IMG/VR virus record: IMGVR_UViG_3300049255_000556
Span: 1-32,631 of that record
Direction: 5' to 3' (one strand)
Length of the DNA stretch: 32,631 bases
Source: a virus
This document shows positions 7,758 to 15,282 of this stretch, one piece after another (the first letter of the stretch is position 1; every line of letters begins with the position of its first letter). The position numbers were made by a program, and so were the translations under genes. The notes beneath the pieces were generated by a model. That model was not told the DNA's origin. It saw nothing but the letters and a program-made list of their open reading frames with translations, and searched no databases.

Positions 7758-7792
7758 TCCAAATGCTCTTCACTCGAAAAAGAGCATTTGGA
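7758..7792 (+). terminator. 13-bp perfect stem after outer-membrane protein gene
   Basis: TCCAAATGCTCTT (7758-7770) pairs exactly with AAGAGCATTTGGA (7780-7792) around a 9-nt loop, 12 bp after the barrel gene stop. No good T-run follows on the plus strand (AAATTTAC), so termination may be weak, or it may be an RNA-stabilising hairpin. Confidence 0.6.
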
Positions 7793-7940
7793 AAATTTAC
7801 AAATCATGAGCTATATGATCTCAGTAGCGTCTGATAATAATTTTGATCTACTAAGAACTAGCCGCACTTTAAAATCTTTAACTCTCTATATTCAACATTC
7901 TGTGTTAGTTGGTAATCCATTTAAATGTTTTTCCGTTTAA

Positions 7941-8070
7941 CTGGTTTGTTGGATTTCCAACTTTACGGATGGTTGGATGGTTGATAAACAAACCAGATGG
8001 ATTGTTTCTTTGCTGGATGTATGGCTTGTTGGTTGAATGGATGGATTGCTTAATTACTGGATGTCCAGTT
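7941..8070. repeat. TGGATGG repeat cluster, candidate centromere (parS-like) site
   Basis: A roughly 130-bp cluster of short G/T-rich repeats. GGATGGTTGGATGGTTG lies at 7967-7983, with further copies of TGGATG, GATGGATTG and TTGGTTGAATGG to 8047. The cluster is bounded by two 6-2-6 palindromes of the same type, GTTGGATTTCCAAC (7948-7961) and ACTGGATGTCCAGT (8056-8069). It lies at the 3' side of the divergent RHH gene and not in a promoter, so a centromere bound by an RHH protein is more likely than an operator. The complementary sequence recurs inside the gene after parA. Confidence 0.55.
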
Positions 8071-8135
8071 AATGACTGTGTCTAAGTGATAGCAACATTT
8101 CTATGCCGTTTTCAATTAAAGAGGATTGCCAGTTT

Positions 8136-8324
8136 TTAGTTTTTCTTTGACGCTAATTTTTCTTCAATCATGGATAAAATAAGATCGTTCATACTTCTAT
8201 CTTCTTGAGCTGCTCGAATTCTGATAGCTTTTCTTAATTCTAATGAGCATTCAAGTGTGATTCGAGCCCTTTTAGGCTTTTCGTTATTTTTAGTCGTTTT
8301 AGTCGTAGTTTTCTTCGCTGCCAT
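8136..8324 (-). CDS. Small ribbon-helix-helix DNA-binding protein
   Basis: A 62-residue protein with a basic Lys/Thr-rich tail (residues 1-20) and an RHH core. ARITLECS is the DNA-contacting beta-strand, ELRKAIRIRAAQED helix A and SMNDLILSMIEEKL helix B, as in CopG, Arc, ParG and the omega protein. A good AAGGA site is 5 nt upstream of the ATG. It is divergent from parA and sits between parA and the TGGATGG cluster. Plausible roles are centromere-binding partner of ParA, copy-number control (CopG-like) or transcriptional repressor of the divergent promoters. The fold is confident; the binding site is inferred. Confidence 0.75.
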   Translation of the reverse strand: MAAKKTTTKTTKNNEKPKRARITLECSLELRKAIRIRAAQEDRSMNDLILSMIEEKLASKKN

Positions 8325-8398
8325 ATGGATCCTTATCTAGTGATTCACACCCTCATCTTATGAAAACCCCTAATTCAAGTAAATCATCAATTCCGCTG

Positions 8399-8427
8399 TT
8401 TACACAAAAATGCGCATTCAGTAGATT
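8399..8427 (+). promoter_or_regulatory. Candidate sigma70-type promoter for parA operon
   Basis: TTTACA (8399-8404), a 17-bp spacer and TAGATT (8422-8427) match the sigma70 consensus in 5 of 6 and 4 of 6 positions, 39 bp upstream of the parA ATG. The region between it and the divergent RHH gene would hold the opposite promoter. Confidence 0.5.
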
Positions 8428-8466
8428 TGTATTTCAAGGACTCAAAACAACCCAAGGACACATCTC

Positions 8467-9246
8467 ATGTTCAAAATAGCGATCTGCAACCAAAAGGGAG
8501 GATGCGGAAAAACAACTACAAGCATCAACCTTGCGGCAGGTTTAGCCTATGCTGGAAAAAAGGTCCTCCTCATAGACCTAGACCCCCAAGGAAACTCCAC
8601 TATAGGACTCGGAATCAAGACAGAAAATCGACAAACGATTGCCGAACTACTATGCCAAGAAGAGTGTGAAGTAAAAGACATTGTGCAAGATACGTATATT
8701 GAAGGATTGCATATTCTCCCCTCAGATGTTTCTTTAGCTGTCGCTGATGTGAAGCTTGCCCAAATCCAAGCTAAAGAATTCGCTCTGCGTTCTAAGCTGA
8801 CAAATATCAATTATGACTATCTCATCATTGATACCTCTCCTACCTTTGGCACTCTATTAACCAATGCTGTTTTAGCTGTCGATCATATCATTTTACCGGT
8901 CGGATTGGATTTTTTTAACTTAGCTGGCATGCAAAGCTTCGTAGATACAATTAATCGCACTAATAAGAAAGTTGGCCATCACGTGAACCATCGAGCTGAA
9001 ATTCTTGGTGTACTCGTAACCTTTTTCAAAATGTCAACTAAACACTCAAAGAAAATTTTTGACGCAATCAATGAGCTCTTTGGTGAGAAAGTCTTTAATA
9101 CAAAAATTCCTGAGAACGTCCGATTGAAAGAGTCTCAAGAAGCTGCAAAAGCAATTTTCGATTTTGCTCCTGATTGCAGTAGTGCAATTGCTTATCGTGA
9201 CCTTACAAAAGAACTTGAGGAGAGATTAAGTTATGTCAGGAATTGA
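8467..9246 (+). CDS. parA: ParA partition ATPase
   Basis: A 259-residue ParA/Soj-type ATPase that positions plasmid copies over the nucleoid. The deviant Walker A is KGGCGKTT with signature Lys10; Walker A' is LLIDLDPQGN; Walker B is YLIIDTSPTFG. There is no N-terminal HTH, so it is the short ParA form (type Ib or Soj-like), which relies on a partner for autoregulation. AAGGA lies 8 nt upstream of the ATG. Its stop overlaps the start of the next gene by 14 bp, the usual parA-parB arrangement. The chlamydial plasmid protein pGP5 belongs to the same family. A plasmid-maintenance function is strongly supported by its neighbours. Confidence 0.93.
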   Translation: MFKIAICNQKGGCGKTTTSINLAAGLAYAGKKVLLIDLDPQGNSTIGLGIKTENRQTIAELLCQEECEVKDIVQDTYIEGLHILPSDVSLAVADVKLAQIQAKEFALRSKLTNINYDYLIIDTSPTFGTLLTNAVLAVDHIILPVGLDFFNLAGMQSFVDTINRTNKKVGHHVNHRAEILGVLVTFFKMSTKHSKKIFDAINELFGEKVFNTKIPENVRLKESQEAAKAIFDFAPDCSSAIAYRDLTKELEERLSYVRN

Positions 9247-9790
9247 AGAGCTCAAGCAAAAAACCAAAATATCAATGGATGAAATGTATGAAGATCAGCC
9301 AGTTGGGAAAATGGAAAAAAAGATATCTGGACAAACAGACAGCCAACTAGCTGGACAAATGGGAAACCAACCATCCAATCATCCAACAAAAAATCCACCT
9401 ATCAAGAAATTTGAAAAGGAATCCAAACAGACAAACAACCATCCAAGAAACCAAGAAGCCAAACAACCAGAGAGTTGGACTTCTGGACAACCAGTTAACC
9501 AGCTAGCCAGCAAGTTGGCAAAACAGTTAAATGAACAGCCAGATGTCCATGAAAGTGGATTAATGGATACCCAGATAACCAGACAACCATCAGTATATCC
9601 TGTAAAGCAAATGCAACCACAAAAGATGTCCACTTGCAAAATGACTTTTAATTTGACAGAAGACATCTATAAAGCGTTTAACGACCTCTACGCTAAGCGA
9701 ATGCTACAAGGACGTAAAACGGAAAAATCTGAATTGATTTGCGAAGCCATTCAATGGCTAATCAAAATGGAAGAAAATGGGACAAATTAA
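9233..9790 (+). CDS. ParB-like centromere-binding protein with RHH C-terminus and Q/N/P-rich linker
   Basis: A 185-residue protein translationally coupled to parA. Residues 1-25 are a short acidic/basic head, about 25-120 are a low-complexity Gln/Asn/Pro-rich linker built of short repeats (QPxNQ, NHPxN, QLAxQ), and 125-180 form an RHH-like domain: MTFNLTEDIYKAF as strand plus helix, then TEKSELICEAIQWLIKM. A disordered N-terminus that stimulates ParA plus a C-terminal RHH is the plan of ParG-type partners. The linker is unusual because its coding DNA consists of CCAACC/CCATCC repeats complementary to the cluster at 7941-8070, so the gene may carry its own binding sites. GAGGAGA precedes the start. 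The role is inferred from position and fold; there is no classical ParB HTH. Confidence 0.72.
   Translation: MSGIEELKQKTKISMDEMYEDQPVGKMEKKISGQTDSQLAGQMGNQPSNHPTKNPPIKKFEKESKQTNNHPRNQEAKQPESWTSGQPVNQLASKLAKQLNEQPDVHESGLMDTQITRQPSVYPVKQMQPQKMSTCKMTFNLTEDIYKAFNDLYAKRMLQGRKTEKSELICEAIQWLIKMEENGTN
9318..9600. repeat. Intragenic CCATCC/CCAACC repeats, mirror of the upstream cluster
   Basis: Within the linker of the parB-like gene, short repeats recur at irregular spacing: CCAACCATCCAATCATCC (9367-9384), CAACCATCCAAG (9437-9448), CAACCAGTTAACCAGC (9488-9503) and CAGATGTCCATG (9540-9551). Read on the minus strand the first gives GGATGATTGGATGGTTGG, almost the plus-strand repeat at 7967-7983. This may be a second centromere-like cluster embedded in coding DNA, or simple codon-level repetition. 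Confidence 0.5.
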
Positions 9791-9841
9791 ACAAAACCGC
9801 AAAGTTACGACAAAAGCATCAGTTAGTTCAAGGGATTGAGA

Positions 9842-12199
9842 ATGATCGACAACCTAGTCAAAGAAAAGCTAAAGGCGTCTATTCGAATAGAGGAAGTAGC
9901 TGAGCATTTGGATCTTCATCATATGCTAAACCTCAAGCGCGTCGGTGGGCATTTGGTCGGTCAATGCATCATGGGACACGATTCAAAAAGTGGACAGTGC
10001 TTTAAGCTGGGTCCGAATTGGAGTCATTTTCATTGTTTTAGTTGTAACGAGTCCTTTGATGCCATAGAGCTTATCCAAAAAGTAAAGGGGCTGAGTTTTG
10101 TCGAAGCATGCAAGTATCTTGCAGAAACATTTCGCCGAGATTTGCTAGAAGATCTGAACAAAAGCAATCTCTTGAATCCAGAGGCTAAGAAGTCTTATTC
10201 CACAGCCAATCTTTATGAATTGATCTTTGAATATGGACAAGAATTACTCGTAAAAGAAGAGGGGAGTGAAGCATTTGAATACCTCACGAAAGTTAGGGGA
10301 TATGAGCCTTCCAAATTATTTTCTACCGAATGGATTTATTGGCCTAGAGATGCAGAGCTCAGAGAATACCTAAAAAAACGACTTCCATTTGAACGAAAAC
10401 ATGAAGCAAGTGAAATTAAACTTAATGGGGCAGGAGGAGATCTCTTTAGAGCAGCTCTTCCTTATAGAGACAAATTTGGAAGAATTCTTGGCTTTGCAAA
10501 GAGATCCACTATTACGAAAGGGGTAGAGGGATCTGATGGTCGTACATACAGATGGAGCTACACATCTGGCCTTAAAAAAGATGATCTCTTCAATATCTAT
10601 AAATGCAAACATGAAAAGCAGCTTCTCTTAGTCGAAGGTCTCCCAGATGCTGCTTATCTACCTAGTTTAGGACTCTCAAACATTGTAGCCACAGGTCAAG
10701 GAGAGCTCTCTTCAAAACACATCGAGAGTTTGAAGATTTATGAAATCGAAAGTGTCATCATAGCCTTTGATAACGAACCAAAAAACAGCAAAGGGGAAAT
10801 TGGTTCCGTTGAAAAATCCAAAAAAGCAGCAGATCTCCTAGAAAGAAATGGAATTAAAGCATTCATCTTACCTCCTCATCTCCTTGCTCCATTTAAAGAT
10901 CCTGATGAATATGTGAAGTCATATGGAGTAGATGCTTTCAGAAAATTGATCAAAGAAAAAGCCCTGGCAAGAGCACGATGGCTTCCTGCTTATTTTGCTT
11001 ACAAAGATGATCTCAACACTGATATCGGTCGTTATTCAGCATTAGCAAGAGCTGCAAAAGAATATGTCCGAATAGAAGATGCTTTAGACAAGAATATCTT
11101 CAAACAAGAAATAGAAGTTGTTTTTAGCCTTAGCCAAAATGAAATCGATGGAGTGATGGCTAAAGTTCTAAAAGAGCAAAAAGAAAAAGAGGATGAGGAA
11201 AAGCATAAAAAGCTTCTAGAAGATGCTCAGAGGCTTCTTTCACACGGAGAGATAAATAAAGTAGAGCAACTTCTTTCTCATTTAAAAAAAACGCAAACAA
11301 GTGATGAATTCTTTCTACAACCTTACACAGTAAAAAACTTAAAAGCAGACCTATCCAACATCAAAGAAGGATTGAAAACTGGATACAAATCCCTCGATGA
11401 CATTATCCAGATCCCTCAAGAAGCCATCACTATCATTGCTGGAAGGCCTTCTCATGGAAAAACGACCACTCTACTCAATTTCTTCGTAAATATGGTCAAA
11501 ATCTATCCAGAGAGAGAATTTTACTTTTTTTCATATGAGGAACCAAGAAATCAAATCCTACTGAAAGTATTAAATATTCTTAGCGGAGATCTCATCAGCG
11601 GATCTAACAATTTAGGGGAGTTAGAAGGGTATATTCGTGGAGGATTTACAAGCCGTTCACGTATTAATGAAGCTTCTGCAACTCTTCAATCTCTGACTGA
11701 AAGCCACAGGCTTATGGTTTGTGATTATTCATACTTTGCGGATGACTTAGCAAAGGTCATTGCAACCTTGCGAGAAAAACGAGGGAAAATAGGCGCTATC
11801 TTCATAGATTACATTCAAAAGATAAAATACAAACACAGATGCTCGACAAGACAACTTGAGCTGCAAAAAATATCTGAGACAATCCTAGAAACAGCAAAAT
11901 TCAATTCCGTGCCTATAGTTCTCGGAGCACAGCTTGGACGAGGGAATAGCAAAAAAGAGGTTCTTCGACTTGATAATCTTCGAGAAGCTGGGGACATTGA
12001 AAATGACGCCAAACTTGTGCTAGGTATTTGGAATCAAGCCAAGGAAGAAGCCGAAAATAAAGGAGAAACTCTTACAAGTAGGAAAGTTGACCTAGATTGT
12101 GTAGTGCTTAAAAACCGCAATGGACCCTCCAATCAGAGCGTATCTTTAGAATTTGATAGACCTTTATCCACACTGCATGAGAAGAACTGGAACATATGA
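9842..12199 (+). CDS. Primase-helicase fusion (CHC2-like zinc finger, TOPRIM, DnaB-type helicase)
   Basis: A 785-residue replication protein that should prime and unwind DNA. Residues 1-85 hold a zinc finger with Cys42, His46, Cys65 and Cys68 (HCFSC), as in bacterial and T7-type primases. Residues about 255-340 are a TOPRIM domain (LLLVEGLPDA with Glu265; IIAFDNE with Asp310), and 505-785 are a RecA-like DnaB helicase domain: Walker A AGRPSHGKTT (533-542), Walker B IFIDYIQKI, and GAQLGRG in the H3 region. The middle is Lys/Glu-rich and probably helical. The ATG at 9842 is chosen over TTG 9836 because AAGGGA is 6 nt upstream. T7 gp4 has the same order. It overlaps the next gene by ATGA, forming a replication operon ending at the iterons. 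Confidence 0.88.
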   Translation: MIDNLVKEKLKASIRIEEVAEHLDLHHMLNLKRVGGHLVGQCIMGHDSKSGQCFKLGPNWSHFHCFSCNESFDAIELIQKVKGLSFVEACKYLAETFRRDLLEDLNKSNLLNPEAKKSYSTANLYELIFEYGQELLVKEEGSEAFEYLTKVRGYEPSKLFSTEWIYWPRDAELREYLKKRLPFERKHEASEIKLNGAGGDLFRAALPYRDKFGRILGFAKRSTITKGVEGSDGRTYRWSYTSGLKKDDLFNIYKCKHEKQLLLVEGLPDAAYLPSLGLSNIVATGQGELSSKHIESLKIYEIESVIIAFDNEPKNSKGEIGSVEKSKKAADLLERNGIKAFILPPHLLAPFKDPDEYVKSYGVDAFRKLIKEKALARARWLPAYFAYKDDLNTDIGRYSALARAAKEYVRIEDALDKNIFKQEIEVVFSLSQNEIDGVMAKVLKEQKEKEDEEKHKKLLEDAQRLLSHGEINKVEQLLSHLKKTQTSDEFFLQPYTVKNLKADLSNIKEGLKTGYKSLDDIIQIPQEAITIIAGRPSHGKTTTLLNFFVNMVKIYPEREFYFFSYEEPRNQILLKVLNILSGDLISGSNNLGELEGYIRGGFTSRSRINEASATLQSLTESHRLMVCDYSYFADDLAKVIATLREKRGKIGAIFIDYIQKIKYKHRCSTRQLELQKISETILETAKFNSVPIVLGAQLGRGNSKKEVLRLDNLREAGDIENDAKLVLGIWNQAKEEAENKGETLTSRKVDLDCVVLKNRNGPSNQSVSLEFDRPLSTLHEKNWNI

Positions 12200-13860
12200 G
12201 CAACCAATCATTAAAAGAAAAGCCTAAGGCCAAAAAAGCAAAAAGCAAGACTTCAAAAAAAGAAGTAGCTCATGAACTCATTGTTCCTGAACATGAAGGA
12301 CCAGATTATCGACTCACTGTCATCAATAAAAAACTCCATGTAGTCGATAATAAGACAGGAAAAACTATCAATATCAATACCATTGAAGATCTGCAAATGC
12401 TTGGTATTCCTTTCAGTGAAGTCAATAGCTCTGAAAGTAAAGAATGGGAATCCGCTGCATCCTCTATCCAAAATTTTTCCCCAACTCAGCTTACTTCTTT
12501 GAAAAACATACTCAGCGAAATGGGTCCTACCATCCAAAAAACGCTCATCGAAGAAGCCATCCAACGTGTTATTGAGCAATCTTCAAATAAAGATACTTTT
12601 GCTTTCCCTTCTCATGCTCTCATGTTCACATTGCTTGCCATGTTTGCTGGTAAACCAGACAAAATTCCACGACGTCTATTAAGTAAACCTCACTCAGAAT
12701 GGACGAATGAGGAACGAAAAGAAGCCGAAGAATTTTTATCTTCAATCATTCGAGTCGAAAAAAATCCTTCTTTCTTAAATGGAAAAGAAGAAACTGAAGA
12801 AAAATTTATTGCTATAGTAAGTGACAATCCCAAAGTAGAAGCGCAGGCAGAAATTTCAGCATCCATTTTCAAAGAAGATCTCCATTTTAGAGAAGTAAGC
12901 TTAGCAATGCATATCAAACGCACTTTTGGTGCTGAAGGCCTTCGACATCTACTAGGCTTGCTAATAGGTTTAGAAGAGAATTTTAGAAAAGGTCACTTTA
13001 TATGGAGCGTCAATGAGCATCTTGCAAGACTTGGGTACAATAAGAAGTCTCATGGGGGCTATGACCAAGAATTAAAGAAAACATCTAGTGAGATCATTAA
13101 AGTTTTTCAAAGCTTGTTTATCACAGCTCGAAAAAAAGAAGGGAAAAAGGAAGTAATCCAAGGAGAGCGTCTCTTTAGTGTTGATGGTTTCCGGCAAGAA
13201 ATTTTTGATAAGGTCATCATTGATGAAAAAATCAAACTGAGAGCGACAGACTTTTGGTATAAAAATGCATTTGAACCCAAAGATGGCCAGGCTAGAAAAT
13301 ACACAAAATTGCTAAAGAAAATAGCTCATGAAAACCATCGAGAGCATCATCTCACAATCTATTTAGCACCTTTATTGGCAATTTTCTGGCGCATGAATCC
13401 TCAACAAAAAATCTCCGTGATTAGCTTAATGGACTGGTGTGATTTGGATTATAAGGGACGATATAAACTTAGGGATCTGAGAGCTCTGGAATGTGAACTC
13501 AACTATATGAAAGAACATGGATATTTAGGGGAGTGGAAAAGCAATGGAGAACAGTTGCTTCCATCGAAGTCTGAAGATCCTTTCAAATGTTCTCTTACGC
13601 TAACTCCTCCTGAATGGCTTGATCAAGAATTGAAACTTATCCAAAGCAAGCGTGAAATCCCAGCCATAGAAAAACAAGAGGAACTGCCCCTAACTCTCGC
13701 AGAATTTCGTGAAATATTTAAAAACTCAAAACTCAATGCTAAACAATTCGCTAGTCATCTTGGTATCACAGCAGCAATGGTAAGCCTCATTTTGAACGAA
13801 AAAAGACCCATAAAAGAAGATATAGCGAATAAAGTCAGGGAATTTGCTAAATCTTTTTAG
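12196..13860 (+). CDS. Putative replication initiator with C-terminal XRE-type HTH
   Basis: A 554-residue protein I do not recognise by family. The first 25 residues are Lys-rich and probably flexible. Residues about 230-480 contain helical segments and short strands that could be winged-helix units (AEGLRHLLGLLIGLEENF; IWSVNEHLARLGYN; VISLMDWCDLDYKGRYKLR), as in plasmid Rep proteins. Residues 495-554 form a clear Cro/C1-like HTH (SKLNAKQFASHLGITAAMVS). It is coupled to the primase-helicase by ATGA and ends 26 bp before the first iteron, the usual place of an initiator. Initiator function is therefore inferred from location and DNA-binding domains. The alternative is a regulator or helicase loader. 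A Pfam/HHpred match to Rep_3 or RepA_N would settle it. Confidence 0.55.
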   Translation: MSNQSLKEKPKAKKAKSKTSKKEVAHELIVPEHEGPDYRLTVINKKLHVVDNKTGKTININTIEDLQMLGIPFSEVNSSESKEWESAASSIQNFSPTQLTSLKNILSEMGPTIQKTLIEEAIQRVIEQSSNKDTFAFPSHALMFTLLAMFAGKPDKIPRRLLSKPHSEWTNEERKEAEEFLSSIIRVEKNPSFLNGKEETEEKFIAIVSDNPKVEAQAEISASIFKEDLHFREVSLAMHIKRTFGAEGLRHLLGLLIGLEENFRKGHFIWSVNEHLARLGYNKKSHGGYDQELKKTSSEIIKVFQSLFITARKKEGKKEVIQGERLFSVDGFRQEIFDKVIIDEKIKLRATDFWYKNAFEPKDGQARKYTKLLKKIAHENHREHHLTIYLAPLLAIFWRMNPQQKISVISLMDWCDLDYKGRYKLRDLRALECELNYMKEHGYLGEWKSNGEQLLPSKSEDPFKCSLTLTPPEWLDQELKLIQSKREIPAIEKQEELPLTLAEFREIFKNSKLNAKQFASHLGITAAMVSLILNEKRPIKEDIANKVREFAKSF

Positions 13861-13885
13861 TCAAAAAAGAGAAAAAGCTCAGCAG

Positions 13886-15158
13886 AATTAACAAAATCCC
13901 ACTCCCTTGATCACAGCTATCAGAGATAAGCACATCTGATTTCTTGATTAACAAGAGCTGTTTTGCATTGGAAAATCGAAAAAATATATTTTGAATTTCA
14001 TGCGATTATGTCGCGCTTTCAGATTAACAAGATTAACAAAAGCCAACCCTCTTGATCACAGTTTGTCGAGAAGAAGAGCCTTTCACTCCAATTAACAACA
14101 CCCTACTCTCTCAGTCACAAACGATTTGGAAAATATTGCTATCACTTAAAGACTTAGATACAAAAGAAAGGCGATTAACAAGATTAACAAAAACCACCTC
14201 TCTTGATCACAGTTTTCTAAGATAGATAATAGTGCTAATCCTCATAGGGTTACGTACTTGATTTATCGATTAACAGGATTAACAAGATCCAACTCCCTTG
14301 ATCACAGTTTAGCAAGAGAACTGGTATTTCACTCCATTAACAAAGGCCACCTTTCTCAGTCACAAGTGATCTCAAAAATAGTATTGTTTCTTAATGATTT
14401 AGCTATTCAAAAGAGCGATTAACAGAATTAACAAGATCCAACCCCCTTGATCACAGCTATCGGAGATAAAAAAAGTTAAGAGCTTTCCGATTAACAAGCA
14501 CCATTCTTTTAAACAGAGGCGGAATTTAAAAAATTTTCTATTCAGAATAATGGCATACGCGAGACTGCATGATTAACAAGATTAACAAAAACCACCTTTC
14601 TTAATCACACTTTACCGAGAGGCGAGTGCTTGACCACAATTAACAAACACCTACTCCCTTAGTCACACAACAATTCCATAATGTCATTTATATTTAGATA
14701 TTTAAGTATAAAAAATGCCACTTAACAAAATCGGCAAAATCCAACCATCTTAATCACAAAAATGATTTTTTTATAATGACTGAAAATCAAAAGGTTATGA
14801 ATTAAGTATGCAATTAACAAGATTAACAAGATCCAACCCTCTTGATCACAGTTTGCAGAGAGAAAGATTCGATTAGTCAAGTTAACAAAGCCAAACCCTC
14901 TTAGTCACAGGTAATTTTGAAAACAATGTTATTGCTTAAGCACTTAAATATGAAAAAAGAGCGATTAACAAGATTAACAAAATACCCCTCCCTTGATCAC
15001 AGTTTTTGCTTCCTATTAAGTTCATAAACTGGTGATTAACAACACCCTACCCTCATAATCACAATACCCAACTCCCTTGATCACAATACCTACCCCCCTT
15101 GATCACAAGGTGTTTCTTAAATCGCTGAAAATGAGAGATATAAATAGGGATTAACAAG
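13886..15158. repeat. Iteron array, probable replication origin
   Basis: A 1.3-kb non-coding array of direct repeats. Class A units (about 40 bp) have two GATTAACAA boxes, a C-rich stretch and TTGATCACAG: 14022-14061, 14173-14212, 14268-14307, 14417-14456, 14571-14609, 14812-14851 and 14963-15002, with a diverged copy at 14721-14758. Class B units (about 30 bp) have one ATTAAC box and end in AGTCACA: 14090-14119, 14335-14364, 14638-14667 and 14871-14910; 15034-15063 ends in TAATCACA. A single-box unit lies at 13886-13916, box-only half-sites at 13946, 14489 and 15149, and box-less tails at 15064-15107. Units are ordered A-B-A, repeated four times with a period near 243 bp. Position directly after the initiator candidate supports an iteron origin. 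Confidence 0.8.
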
Positions 15159-15161
15159 CTT

Positions 15162-15242
15162 AATTATATTCAATCAGAATATAATTTTGTTAACTGCTCC
15201 GCAGTAAACAACAGCTCTCTCTCGCTTACGCTACGAGAGCTG
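15162..15242. terminator. Three consecutive hairpins between origin and tail operon
   Basis: Three inverted repeats lie end to end. AATTATATTC (15162-15171) pairs with GAATATAATT (15177-15186); GTTAACTGC (15189-15197) pairs with GCAGTAAAC (15201-15209) with one mismatch; CAGCTCTC (15212-15219) pairs with GAGAGCTG (15235-15242). They lie 40 bp past the stop of the last tail-operon gene and could terminate its leftward transcription before the origin. None has a classical long T-run, so they could instead be origin structures. Confidence 0.45.
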
Positions 15243-15282
15243 AAGAATGCTCTTTCTAATGGTGAACATTTATTGCCGCCCA

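Larger units (their letters stand above)
7747..8135. other. Non-coding region between cargo and partition genes
   Basis: About 390 bp with no supportable gene. It contains the terminator-like stem at 7758-7792, an AT-rich stretch to about 7930, and the TGGATGG-type repeat cluster at 7941-8070 described separately. Confidence 0.6.
13861..15282. other. 1.4-kb gene-free region (origin plus hairpins)
   Basis: No coding gene is supportable here on either strand. The whole stretch is accounted for by the iteron array (13886-15158), three hairpins (15162-15242) and a 40-bp tail to the end of the minus-strand fibre gene. Spacers between iterons are AT-rich and themselves related between higher-order units, and would suit duplex melting. 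Confidence 0.75.

Noticed and set aside
7538-7807. Minus-strand reading frame over the end of the barrel gene
   Set aside because: It overlaps a well supported secreted protein and a perfect hairpin, with no domain of its own.
13886-15158. Repeat array considered as a CRISPR
   Set aside because: Repeats are degenerate, of two classes, and spacers are related to one another with irregular length; no cas genes are present. An iteron origin fits better.
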